A stretch of 10,111 bases of DNA. Source: Alphaproteobacteria bacterium. Its GTDB lineage: Bacteria > Pseudomonadota > Alphaproteobacteria > Acetobacterales > Acetobacteraceae. This document shows positions 1 through 7,076 of the stretch, one piece after another. Location: the NCBI GenBank assembly GCA_013298245.1, contig JAAFHD010000100.1, positions 1-10,111 of the forward strand. Reading direction: 5' to 3'. The notes under the pieces were generated by a model. It was not told the origin of the DNA. It did no database searches and was given only the letters and a program-made list of their open reading frames with translations. Numbering within the stretch: position 1 is the stretch's first letter; each line of letters begins with the position of its first letter. The translations under genes and the position numbers were made by a program.

Positions 1-548
1 CGCGCGCGGGGACCCACCTCGCGCGCGGCCAGCGCTTCGGGCAGGATGGAGGCATCGGCCAGGTGGCCGATCGCGATCGCGACCATGGGCTCGGTGCCCG
101 CCGGCACGGCCAGCGCGGCGCGGGATTTTTCCACATCGAAGCCGCGCATCTGGTGCGTGACCAGGCCTATCGCGGTGGCTTGCAGCGCCAGTTGCGCGAC
201 CGCCTGGCCGAGATCGTAATTGGCCATCACATTCGCATTGCCGTTGGCGGCAAAGGATTGCTGCGCGAGGCCAATAGCGAGCGCGCCGGCGCGCTTCGCC
301 CAGCCCTGGTTGTTCTCCGACAGGCAGGACAACAGGGTCGCGAATTCCGCGGGGTTGGCATCGCGGCGCGCCACACAGAACACCCAGGGCTGTTCGTTGA
401 AGCAGCTGGCGGCCCAGCGCGAGGCTTCCAGCAGGGATGCGAGTTCGGCTTCGGACACGCTGCGGTTTTCGTCGAAGGCGCGCGGGCTCCAGCGTTCCGC
501 CATCAGGGCGTGGATCGGGTGGGCGCTGGGTGCGGTGCGGTCGGTCAT
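1..548 (-). CDS. Nitroreductase-family flavoprotein (3' end outside window)
   Basis: The 182 visible codons encode a nitroreductase-fold protein; family members use FMN and NAD(P)H to reduce nitro groups, quinones or enones in the cytoplasm. Seen directly: the N-terminal FMN-phosphate motif RWSPRAF (residues 19-25), the family signature ASCFNEQPW (47-55) preceded by LLEASRWA, and the later segment DLGQAVAQLALQATAIGLVTH (112-132), which corresponds to the dimer helix that precedes the FMN-binding loop. Families of this kind are about 190-210 aa, so only some 10-25 C-terminal residues should be missing. The start ATG (548-546) overlaps the stop of the upstream Bug-type receptor in an ATGA, and GGAAAG lies about 7 nt before it, so the two are co-translated. 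The coupling suggests it acts on the compound bound by that receptor, which is inference. The substrate cannot be told from sequence. Confidence 0.88.
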   Translation of the reverse strand, partial: MTDRTAPSAHPIHALMAERWSPRAFDENRSVSEAELASLLEASRWAASCFNEQPWVFCVARRDANPAEFATLLSCLSENNQGWAKRAGALAIGLAQQSFAANGNANVMANYDLGQAVAQLALQATAIGLVTHQMRGFDVEKSRAALAVPAGTEPMVAIAIGHLADASILPEALAAREVGPRA

Positions 549-1510
549 GCGGGTCTTTCCATGTTGGTGCGTTCGATCACCTCCGCCCAGCGCGCGATTT
601 CGGCGTGGACGGCGGTGCGGGTGGTGGCAGCGGTGCCCGGCTCACGTGGGGCGAGGCCGAGGGTCTGCAAGCGTTCGCGCGCTTCGGTGCTGGCCGCGAC
701 ATCGGCCATGGCGGCGGCGATGCGTTCGAGCATGAGCGCGCTGGGCCGTGCGGGGGCGGCCAGCGCGAACCAGGTTTCGATCTCGAATGCCGTGCCCAGT
801 GATTCCGCCACGGTCGGCACATCGGGCAGCAGCGCGGAACGCCGCGCGGAGGTGATGGCGAGTGCGCGCACTTCGCCACCGCGGATTTGCCCCATCACGG
901 CGGATGCGGTTTCGCTCAGCGCCTGCACTTCGCCGTTGCGCAGCGCGATCAGCGCCGCGGGCGTGCCGCGATAGGGCACATGCGTCAGGCGGAACTGGCC
1001 CGCGGCCTGCACCGCCTCGCCCACGAAATGCTGTGTGGAACCGACGCCCACTGTGGCCAGGTTCAGCACGCCAGGGCGCGCGCGCGCGCGTTCGATCAGT
1101 TCGGCCAGCGTGCGCGGTGCGTCGGGCGTGTTCGCCACCAGCAGCACCAGGCCGATGGAGGCGACCATGTGCAAGGGTGCGATGTCCTCGCGCGGGTTGA
1201 AGGCCAGGCGCTGATACAGCGCCGACGACACCGCAAAGCCATTGTTGATAAGCATGAGCGTGTGGCCGTCGGTCGCACGCGCGAGTGTTTCGGCCGCCAG
1301 CATGGAACCCGCACCGGGGCGGTTTTCCACCACGACCGGCTGGCCCAGCGACGCCTGCAGCACGGGTGCGATGATGCGCGCCACGATGTCGGTCGTGCCG
1401 CCGGGCGCGAAGCCTTGCAGGAAGCGCACTTGCCGTTCCGGCCAGCGCGCCTGCGCCAGCGCGGGCGTGGCCAGCGCGGATAGCATCAAGGAGCGGCGCA
1501 TCACGGTCAT
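545..1510 (-). CDS. Bug/TctC-type periplasmic substrate-binding protein (receptor 1)
   Basis: A 321-aa extracytoplasmic solute receptor of the tripartite tricarboxylate transporter (TTT) family. Family members bind carboxylates, amino acids or aromatic acids in the periplasm and deliver them to TctA/TctB membrane subunits. Seen: a signal peptide (MRRSLMLSALATPALAQA, cleavage near residue 19-21); the family carboxylate-binding loop FAPGGTTD (34-41); PVVVENRPGAG (58-68); and the typical LTHVPYRGTPA segment in the second lobe. The ATG at 1510-1508 is chosen because GGAAGGA lies 7 nt upstream and the next ATG (three codons on) has worse spacing. A longer in-frame reading toward 1675 has no signal peptide at its front and crosses the opposite gene's start. 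No TctA/TctB genes are nearby, so it is an orphan receptor, common where this family is expanded. It is transcribed divergently from the SnoaL-like gene and coupled to the nitroreductase. Confidence 0.93.
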   Translation of the reverse strand: MTVMRRSLMLSALATPALAQARWPERQVRFLQGFAPGGTTDIVARIIAPVLQASLGQPVVVENRPGAGSMLAAETLARATDGHTLMLINNGFAVSSALYQRLAFNPREDIAPLHMVASIGLVLLVANTPDAPRTLAELIERARARPGVLNLATVGVGSTQHFVGEAVQAAGQFRLTHVPYRGTPAALIALRNGEVQALSETASAVMGQIRGGEVRALAITSARRSALLPDVPTVAESLGTAFEIETWFALAAPARPSALMLERIAAAMADVAASTEARERLQTLGLAPREPGTAATTRTAVHAEIARWAEVIERTNMERPA

Positions 1511-1575
1511 GGCATTGTCCTTCCGGGGCAGTCGGATTACGCCGAGCCCCACACATTGCATAGGGAGGGGCCGCC
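1511..1575. promoter_or_regulatory. Divergent promoter gap between the two metabolic transcripts
   Basis: This 65-bp gap separates the oppositely oriented starts of receptor 1 and the SnoaL-like gene and must hold or border the start signals of both. The Shine-Dalgarno sites are clear (GGAAGGA for the minus gene, GGGAGGGG at 1563-1570 for the plus gene). I see no convincing sigma-70 boxes and no strong operator palindrome, so promoters may overlap the coding ends or belong to another sigma class. Confidence 0.45.
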
Positions 1576-2190
1576 ATGCCCGAGAACGACATCCTGCGCC
1601 GTCTGGCGGTGATGGAATTGGTGCAGAACTGGGCCATCTGGCGCGACGCCGGCGACTGGGACCGCTTCGCCACATGCTGGCATGATGATGGGCGCATGAT
1701 GGCGACCTGGTGCCAGGCGCCGGCCGCGCAATTCATCGAAGCGAGCAAGGCCGGCTGGGCGCGTGGCGTGTCGATTCTGCACTTCCTGGGCGGCGTTTCG
1801 GTGGACCTGTCGGGCACGCGCGCCATCGCGCAGACCAAGATGACCATCAGCCAGCGCGCCGAAGTGCATGGCGTGCTGGTGGATGTGGTCTGCACCGGGC
1901 GCTTCTACGATTTCATCGAAGAACGCGGCGGGAAGTGGGGCGTGGTGTTGCGCCAACCCATCTACGAAAAAGACCGCATGGACAGCGTGGACCCGGCGGC
2001 GAAACTGGCGCTGGACCCCGCACTGCTGGCGCGCTTCCCGGAGGGATATCGGCACCTGGCCTATCTGCAGACGGGCATCGGCTATGAGGTGAAGACCGAC
2101 ATGCCGGGGCTGAAGGGCGAGAAGGTGCAGGCGTTGTACGCCGCAGGTGCCCGCTGGCTCGGCGGCGCGCATCACGGGTGGGAGGAATGA
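1576..2190 (+). CDS. SnoaL/NTF2-like fold protein
   Basis: A 204-aa protein whose N-terminal half resembles the SnoaL-like branch of the NTF2 superfamily, cone-shaped barrels that act as small-molecule binding proteins, isomerases, cyclases or dehydratases. Seen: an opening helix followed by WRDAGDWDRFATCWHDDGRM (22-41), the usual pattern of a helix, an aromatic-rich turn and an acidic strand, then ISQRAEVHGVLVDVVCTGRFYDFIEE and KWGVVLRQPIYEKD, which look like the long barrel strands. Family domains are about 130-150 aa; the extra C-terminal 50 residues form a helical tail. The start is set by GGGAGGGG at 1563-1570, 5 nt before ATG. Its stop overlaps the next gene's ATG, so it is first in a three-gene transcript with a MetE-like enzyme and a Bug receptor. 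I infer a catabolic enzyme or binding protein; the reaction is unknown. Confidence 0.82.
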   Translation: MPENDILRRLAVMELVQNWAIWRDAGDWDRFATCWHDDGRMMATWCQAPAAQFIEASKAGWARGVSILHFLGGVSVDLSGTRAIAQTKMTISQRAEVHGVLVDVVCTGRFYDFIEERGGKWGVVLRQPIYEKDRMDSVDPAAKLALDPALLARFPEGYRHLAYLQTGIGYEVKTDMPGLKGEKVQALYAAGARWLGGAHHGWEE

Positions 2191-3329
2191 TCCGCACCAC
2201 CCACACCGGCAGCCTGCCGCGGCCGCCCGCGCTGACGCGCCTGCATGCGCGGCGCGCGCGGGGTGAAGCGGTGGACATGGGCGAACTTTCGCGCGCATCG
2301 CGTGACGCGGTGTTCGCGTCCGTGCGGGACCAGGTGGCCGCGGGCATCGATGTGGCCAACAACGGCGAGCAGGGTCGCGAATCCTTCGTGCTGTATCTGC
2401 GCGACCGGCTGACCGGATTGGGCGATGAAACCCGCCGCCGGCCCTTCGCCGATGTCGAGGCCTATCCCGAATTCAAGGCCGAATTGCAGGCCAGTTTTGC
2501 CGGCAAGGACACCGCCAGCATGACCGCGCATCTGCCCGCCGCGATCGGCGATGTGGCGTATATCGGCGATGCCGCGATGGCCGCCGAATGCGCGGAATTT
2601 TCTGAAGCACTGGCCGCGACGCCGGCACCTGATGCTTTCCTCGCAGCACCCTCTCCGGGCATCGTCGCGAGCGTCGTGCAGAACCGCCACTACGACACCG
2701 AGGATGCCTATCTGGCCGCCCTGTCGCGCGCACTCGCACATGAGTATCGCGCCATCCTGGACGCTGGGTTTACCCTGCAACTCGACTGCCCTGACCTCGC
2801 GCTGGAACGCCACGGCGCCTTCCAGGACCGGCCGCTGAGCGACTTTCAGGCCTTCTGCGAACGCGTCGTCACCGCCATCAACGCGGCCATCGCTGACCTG
2901 CCCCGCGCGCGCATCCGCCTGCATGTCTGCTGGGGCAACTACGAAGCGCCGCACGACCAGGATGTACCCTTCGCCGATATCTGGCCGATCATCCGCCAGG
3001 CGCGCGTGGGTGGTTTCGTGCTGCCCTTCGCGGGGCCGCGGCATGCGCATGAACATCGCCTCTTCCGCGACATGCCGCTGGCCGATGACCAGGTCCTGGT
3101 GGCCGGGGTGATCGACACGCTGACCAATGTGGTCGAACACCCCGAGGTGGTGGCCGAACGGCTGGAACGCATCGCCGCCAGCATCGGCGGTGCGCACCGC
3201 CTGATGGCGGGCACTGATTGCGGCTTTGATACCTCGGCGGGGCGTGGGCGCGTCGCGCGCGATGTGGTGTGGGCCAAGCTGCGGGCGATGCGCGATGGCG
3301 CGGCGCTTGCCAGCGCAAGGCTTCGCTGA
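2187..3329 (+). CDS. MetE-like (cobalamin-independent methionine synthase C-terminal family) protein
   Basis: A 380-aa single-domain protein of the MetE C-terminal/UROD-like TIM barrel superfamily (COG0620 type), whose members use zinc to activate a thiol for methyl or alkyl transfer; epoxyalkane:CoM transferase is a relative. Seen: HTGSLPRP (6-13), NNGEQGRESF (59-68), the core strand LQLDCPDL (197-204), HVCW (246-249) giving the zinc ligands His246 and Cys248, and GTDCGFDT (342-349) giving Cys345. The segment that carries the zinc-binding Glu in classical MetE reads VLPFAGPRHAHEH here, with no Glu at the expected place. At half the length of full MetE (about 750 aa), it is probably not the housekeeping synthase. 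ATG 2187 is chosen for the ATGA overlap and conserved MIRTTHTGS start; GGAGG at 2181-2185 lies only 1 nt before it, so translation is probably re-initiated from the upstream gene. GTG 2178 is a weaker alternative. Confidence 0.87.
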   Translation: MIRTTHTGSLPRPPALTRLHARRARGEAVDMGELSRASRDAVFASVRDQVAAGIDVANNGEQGRESFVLYLRDRLTGLGDETRRRPFADVEAYPEFKAELQASFAGKDTASMTAHLPAAIGDVAYIGDAAMAAECAEFSEALAATPAPDAFLAAPSPGIVASVVQNRHYDTEDAYLAALSRALAHEYRAILDAGFTLQLDCPDLALERHGAFQDRPLSDFQAFCERVVTAINAAIADLPRARIRLHVCWGNYEAPHDQDVPFADIWPIIRQARVGGFVLPFAGPRHAHEHRLFRDMPLADDQVLVAGVIDTLTNVVEHPEVVAERLERIAASIGGAHRLMAGTDCGFDTSAGRGRVARDVVWAKLRAMRDGAALASARLR

Positions 3330-3384
3330 TGTGCTGGCTGTGCAATGTGCGGCGCCCCAAGCCGCCACCGAAGGAAACCACCAG

Positions 3385-4341
3385 ATGATCCGCTGGTTGC
3401 TCATTGCCCTGGCATTCCTCATCGCCCCTGCCGGTGCGCAGGCCTGGCCGGACGGGCGGACCATCCGCATCGTCATCACCTATCCGCCCGGCGGCACGAC
3501 GGATTTCGTGGCGCGCTTCTTCGGGCAGCGCCTGGCCGAGCAGGTCGGCGCGCCCGTGGTGGTGGAAAACCGCCCCGGCGGCGGTGGTGTCGTGGGCTGG
3601 ACGCATGTGGCGCGCGCCGCCGCGGATGGCACGACCTTCCTGCTGACCGACAATTCGCTGGCGACCGCGCCGCCGTTGCACCCCAATCTCGGCTTCGATA
3701 TCCGCGCTGATTTCACGCCCGTCTCGTTGCTGGTGGACTACCCGACGGTGTTCGTGGTGCCGGGCAGTTCGCCGCATCGCAGCCTGGCGGATCTGGTGGC
3801 CGCCTCGCGCGGCGCCAATGCCGGTTTCTATGGCAGCATGGGTGCGGGTTCTTCGCCGCATCTGTACACCGAATACCTGCTGGAACTGACCGGCGCGCGG
3901 CTGACGCATGTGCCGTATCGCGGCATGGGCCCGGCCTTCACCGACCTGATCGCCGGCCGCGTTGGGTTGTTGATCGCGGCGCCGCCCACGGTGCTGGGTG
4001 CTGTGCGCGACGGGCGCGCGCATGCGATCGCCATCGGCACGACGGGTGGGCGCATCCCCGCTTTGCCTGATGTGCGGACGGCGCGCGAGCAGGGCGTCGA
4101 TTTCGCCTATTCCTTTTGGTACGGCGTCCTCGGGCCGCGTGGCCTGGACGGCGCGATCGTGGCGCGGATGCAGGCCGAAGTGGCGCGCTTCCTGGCGGTG
4201 CCCGAGGTGCGCGAGCGATTCGCGCAGCAAGGCGGCATCCCTGTCGGCGGCGATGGTGCCGCGCTCACGCGGGTGATGGAGAGCGACCTGACGCGATGGT
4301 CGCAAGTGATCCGCGCGCGCGGCATCACGCTGAGCGATTGA
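3385..4341 (+). CDS. Bug/TctC-type periplasmic substrate-binding protein (receptor 2)
   Basis: A 318-aa TTT-family extracytoplasmic receptor, paralogous to receptor 1 in the same window but clearly diverged. Seen: a signal peptide (hydrophobic run WLLIALAFLIAPAGAQA, cleavage near residue 18-20), the ligand-binding loop YPPGGTTD (33-40), PVVVENRPGGGG (57-68), LTHVPYRGMGPAFTDLIAGRV in the second lobe and a C-terminal helix ending RWSQVIRARGITLSD. ATG 3385 is preceded at 7 nt by AAGGAAA (3371-3377); a longer frame from 3226 would overlap the MetE-like gene and hide the signal peptide. It follows that gene by 55 nt on the same strand and is probably co-transcribed. Because one receptor lies on each divergent arm, the two probably recognise related ligands or serve one pathway, which is inference. 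The ligand is unknown. Confidence 0.93.
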   Translation: MIRWLLIALAFLIAPAGAQAWPDGRTIRIVITYPPGGTTDFVARFFGQRLAEQVGAPVVVENRPGGGGVVGWTHVARAAADGTTFLLTDNSLATAPPLHPNLGFDIRADFTPVSLLVDYPTVFVVPGSSPHRSLADLVAASRGANAGFYGSMGAGSSPHLYTEYLLELTGARLTHVPYRGMGPAFTDLIAGRVGLLIAAPPTVLGAVRDGRAHAIAIGTTGGRIPALPDVRTAREQGVDFAYSFWYGVLGPRGLDGAIVARMQAEVARFLAVPEVRERFAQQGGIPVGGDGAALTRVMESDLTRWSQVIRARGITLSD

Positions 4342-4348
4342 GGCGGGT

Positions 4349-4392
4349 GGCCCTTACGGGGAACGATCCGGTGTTTCAGCCGGCAAGGGGCC
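4349..4392 (+). terminator. Possible terminator or structured 3' end after receptor 2
   Basis: Eight bases after the stop, GGCCCTT (4349-4355) can pair with AAGGGGCC (4385-4392) with one bulged G, and an inner CCGG/CCGG stem (4368-4371 with 4380-4383) closes an 8-nt loop. No T-run follows directly, so it is not a textbook intrinsic terminator. Its place at the end of the transcript is the main support. Confidence 0.3.
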
Positions 4393-4578
4393 GATACAGG
4401 ATAACTGGGAATGTCCTGGGGCGGATTTAACCTATTGATTGTAATATTTTTAATCTCCCGCCGTATCCCGATATCTCCAACGATGTATGGCAGAAATTGG
4501 ATGGCGCGGCGGAAGCGTGAACCCAAGCTGGACTCGGGGAATCCGCGCCGGAGGCGGCTGCGTCGGCTGAAGCCTTGT

Positions 4579-4671
4579 GTCAGCCTGGTCGCCACGGGTG
4601 GCCCGGGCGATCAGTCCCGAGATGTCATGCGGCGTGGCAAGGTCCGGCCGCGTATCGGGAACGATCGGCAT
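4579..4671 (-). pseudogene. Possible remnant of an ECF sigma factor N-terminus
   Basis: On the minus strand a frame starting at an ATG (4671-4669) reads through DISGLIARATRGDQAD. This resembles the opening helix of region 2 in ECF sigma factors, typically of the form (L/I)IARVARGDQAAF. The resemblance ends right after GDQA: the following frame is Pro/Arg-rich, and no region 2.4 or region 4 helix appears in any frame nearby. No Shine-Dalgarno precedes the ATG. It may be a 5' fragment of a lost gene or a chance match over 16 residues. Confidence 0.2.
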
Positions 4672-5086
4672 GGTTGCTCGCAGGCAGCCTAGCCGCAATC
4701 GCTTGGCGAATGAGTGCTGCTTTCACGCATCCGGGCGCGAGCGGCAGGCGGTCCAGATGCGGAACGGCGACGGACGTGCCAGCCATGAATTGCTTGGATA
4801 TCAGTGGGTCGGAGCTTGTGGGCTGAACTGAACCGCCCCGAGGTTTGGTGAGAGAATAACCTTGGGGGGCAGAAAAGCGGGTCGTTCCGCTTTCGAAGTA
4901 TACAGCCCGCCTGAGAAAACATCTGAGCAGGCCGCCTGTAGCGGGGTTGATGCCGAAATGGGGAACGAGGTTTGAAAACCGATTGGAGCAGCGGTGGGGA
5001 CTGGGGAAGGAAAATCGCTGCGCCTGTCGGGTCGCCGCTGATGGCCCGACCACTGCTATGCGGCGGCTGGCCGGGCTTCGTCGTAC

Positions 5087-5494
5087 CTACTGTGTCGGGC
5101 ACTGCGCGTCTTCGTCGTCCACGACCATCGGCCGCGCACAATAGGCCGCGACTGTGCGCCCGGTTTGCGGATCGACAGTGTCGACGCATCGGTGCACAAC
5201 ATCGCCCGCCCACCGGTCCAAATCCTCGAGTCGCCAGAGCGTAATGATCAGGACCATGCCCCCTGGTCCAATCACTGAACTGGATGACAGAAGCCCACGC
5301 CCACCCATCGGCAGCAAGCGCTCACGGACCAAAACGTCCGCGAGGGTAGCGGATCGCATTTCAGGCACGGTGCACCATGCCGAGGTCTCGCCCGCGTTTG
5401 TCGCGGTCGAGACGATGGTGCAGGCCGAGATCACGGCCGCGGCCGCACGCCGCCTGCATCGTATGCTGGCGCGGCTGATCGATATTCCATTCAT
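5087..5494 (-). CDS. Small exported or lipid-anchored Cys-containing protein, unknown family
   Basis: A 135-aa protein I do not recognise. Seen: a basic N-terminus (RCRRR, 12-16), then a short hydrophobic stretch AAAAVISAC (17-25). Residues 22-25 (ISAC) fit a lipobox, so Cys25 could be lipidated; a standard signal-peptidase cut after TNA (34) is the alternative. Apart from Cys13 and Cys25, the mature part has four cysteines (41, 103, 119, 132), enough for two disulfides in the periplasm. A strand-like run MVLIITLWRL (80-89) is followed by an acidic tail with VVDDEDA. The start at 5494 is chosen because AAGGAG (5506-5501) lies 6 nt upstream; the ATG at 5512 precedes that site. It lies 46 nt after the second GTPase gene on the same strand, so co-transcription is likely. 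Its role is unknown; a periplasmic partner of the dynamin-like pair is possible but untested. Confidence 0.68.
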   Translation of the reverse strand: MNGISISRASIRCRRRAAAAVISACTIVSTATNAGETSAWCTVPEMRSATLADVLVRERLLPMGGRGLLSSSSVIGPGGMVLIITLWRLEDLDRWAGDVVHRCVDTVDPQTGRTVAAYCARPMVVDDEDAQCPTQ

Positions 5495-5540
5495 CGCAGT
5501 CTCCTTGTCCATTGCGTGGCGACGGTATTCGGCACTGTGA

Positions 5541-7076
5541 TCATCGCGTTGTCCGCGGCCTCCGCGTGATCAGCGCAGGCGTCTGCAGGGCATTTGGCTT
5601 CGGTGTCGATCTTGGCACATCAGGGTAGATCAACAGTCGGTGCACCAACCCCAGCCGCCGATCCAACTGCCAAGCGCGCCGATGTGCCGGTTCAGTATTC
5701 GGCGGAGGGCCAAGGCCAATCTCGACGGCACGATCCTGATAGTAGTCTGTAGAAGCTACTTCGCGGCGGGCGATCCCCTTCACTTCGCGTTCGGCCGCCA
5801 GCGCGGTCGCATCCCAATCGGGTGTCGGCGGGCTCCAACCGGCCTGGCGGCCGAAAAGCTCTACCGCGATGCTTTCGAGAACGCCGCGGTGCAGCGGTTC
5901 CCGCATCACGAGGGAGACATCGGCGGATCGCGGTTTGAACAGGATCTCCAATCGCCCAAGCTCCGACTGGCGAAGCGGCGAGAGACCCAAATCGGTGCGC
6001 TGACGCTCGATGAAGCGCGTCAATGGCTGGCCGGCGCTCTTCGCACTCAAGGCATCATTGATCGCGCGGTCGATAGCCGTGGCGCTGTTGAGTGGACCCG
6101 TCCGAACGTCTTCTCCGATGCGCTTGGCAATCGGAGGAACGCGCCATTTCGCGAAACGCTGCAGTTCGACGCGGACTTCCGTGCGGACGCATTCCTGCGC
6201 GGCGGCATGGGCCTCGGCCCGGGCAAACCTGCTGGCATTGCGTGCGCGCAACCGCTCTGTGCTGTCGACGACCCTCGCGAGCATGGCGTCGCGCAACGCC
6301 GCGCGCACGCTCGGCAGGGCATCGCGCGCGGTATTGAGCCAGCCATGCACCGCTTCCATGGCGATCGGCAGGCCCTCCAGGCCAGCGCGGGCCGAGCACG
6401 CGATCATCGGCACGCCTGGCAGACGCTGGTCCAGGAAGCGCCGAAACCGCTCGGCTGCCGGCTGCGCTTCCAGCCAGCCGATATTGTCGTGGGTTGCAAG
6501 GCGCAGGTTCAACGCCGCGGCGATGGGTAGGCCAGGGCGCGCCGCCTGCAAGGCAAGCACGAAGTCAGCCACCTCTTCGGGCACCAGGCGCCGTGGATCG
6601 AGAACCAGCAGGACCGCATCGGCCCGCAACGCATCGTCCATAGCGAGTTGCGCAAGAGCCGGCGTGTCACAGAAACCCGGGCAGTCGGCGATCAAGGATC
6701 CCGGCGGGATCGTGGGCAGCAGCACCCCGATGCGCTCGGCCGCCGGCCCTTCGCGCCGAAGCCCTGTGGCATCGCAGAGCGTCGCATCCGCGAAGCCTTG
6801 CGCCAGAGGCCGCTGTTCGATGCCGGCCGGCCAATGGATTTCCAGCTTCTCGTCGCCATGGCCGATCGTGACGACGCAAGCATTGGAGGGCAGGTCATCC
6901 GACGGCAGCAAGTTGCGGCAAATCAGCGCATTGCAAGCTGTGGATTTGCCCGCCGAAGTCGAGCCCACCACCGCCACGACGAACTCGGGCCGGTGCAGCA
7001 CACGCAGCATACCCGCGAGGCGTGGCGCAGGGGGCGGGGTCTGGCCCGCCCCCTCGATCGACGAGCGGTCAAGCAT
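5541..7076 (-). CDS. Dynamin-like GTPase 2 (soluble, degenerate partner)
   Basis: A 511-aa P-loop GTPase of bacterial dynamin-like type. Seen: strand EFVVAVVG then the Walker A/G1 motif GSTSAGKST (38-46); the switch I stretch DDLPSNACVVTIGHG (61-75), which aligns with DILPTTAVLSRFSYG of the neighbouring GTPase but has Ser-Asn in place of the Thr pair; G3 DCPG (131-134); and a poor G4, where a strand leads to NLRLATHD (190-197) instead of NKxD. The C-terminal 250 residues are charged and helical (for example 255-310) with no membrane segment. The start ATG 7076 gives an 8-bp overlap (ATGCTTGA) with the upstream GTPase, and CGAGG lies about 6 nt before it. Tight coupling and a shared fold suggest hetero-oligomerisation with GTPase 1, where this member may hydrolyse GTP slowly or act as a regulatory subunit; that is inference. 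Confidence 0.85.
   Translation of the reverse strand: MLDRSSIEGAGQTPPPAPRLAGMLRVLHRPEFVVAVVGSTSAGKSTACNALICRNLLPSDDLPSNACVVTIGHGDEKLEIHWPAGIEQRPLAQGFADATLCDATGLRREGPAAERIGVLLPTIPPGSLIADCPGFCDTPALAQLAMDDALRADAVLLVLDPRRLVPEEVADFVLALQAARPGLPIAAALNLRLATHDNIGWLEAQPAAERFRRFLDQRLPGVPMIACSARAGLEGLPIAMEAVHGWLNTARDALPSVRAALRDAMLARVVDSTERLRARNASRFARAEAHAAAQECVRTEVRVELQRFAKWRVPPIAKRIGEDVRTGPLNSATAIDRAINDALSAKSAGQPLTRFIERQRTDLGLSPLRQSELGRLEILFKPRSADVSLVMREPLHRGVLESIAVELFGRQAGWSPPTPDWDATALAAEREVKGIARREVASTDYYQDRAVEIGLGPPPNTEPAHRRAWQLDRRLGLVHRLLIYPDVPRSTPKPNALQTPALITRRPRTTR

Larger units (their letters stand above)
4342..5086. other. Intergenic junction without a convincing intact gene
   Basis: About 745 bases separate the metabolic locus from the GTPase cluster. 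Open frames here are short, lack good Shine-Dalgarno sites and read as low-complexity Arg/Pro/Ser-rich shadow protein. Visible items are the hairpin near 4349-4392, an AT-rich patch near 4427-4455 (it includes TAATATTTTTAAT and could be a promoter or A/T-rich protein-binding site), a possible ECF sigma-factor fragment near 4579-4671 on the minus strand, and a sequence like the end of an IS3-family element near 4825-4845. It may be decayed DNA at the border between an ancestral block and an inserted block. Confidence 0.6.

Noticed and set aside
1076..1094. CG-dinucleotide run (GCGCGCGCGCGCGCG) as a possible functional repeat
   Set aside because: It lies inside the coding frame of Bug receptor 1, where it encodes alternating Ala/Arg codons, as expected in GC-rich coding sequence.
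1511..1675. An N-terminal extension of Bug receptor 1
   Set aside because: It would place the signal peptide internally and overlap the start of the divergent SnoaL-like gene; the ATG at 1510 has a good ribosome site.
2989..4305. Long minus-strand open frame (438 codons) opposite the second Bug receptor and the MetE-like gene
   Set aside because: His/Arg-rich shadow translation over two well-supported plus-strand genes; no start signal.
4625..5213. Two overlapping minus-strand frames of 142 and 174 codons in the junction
   Set aside because: No ribosome site, no domain, low-complexity composition, and one overlaps the 135-aa gene in a different frame.
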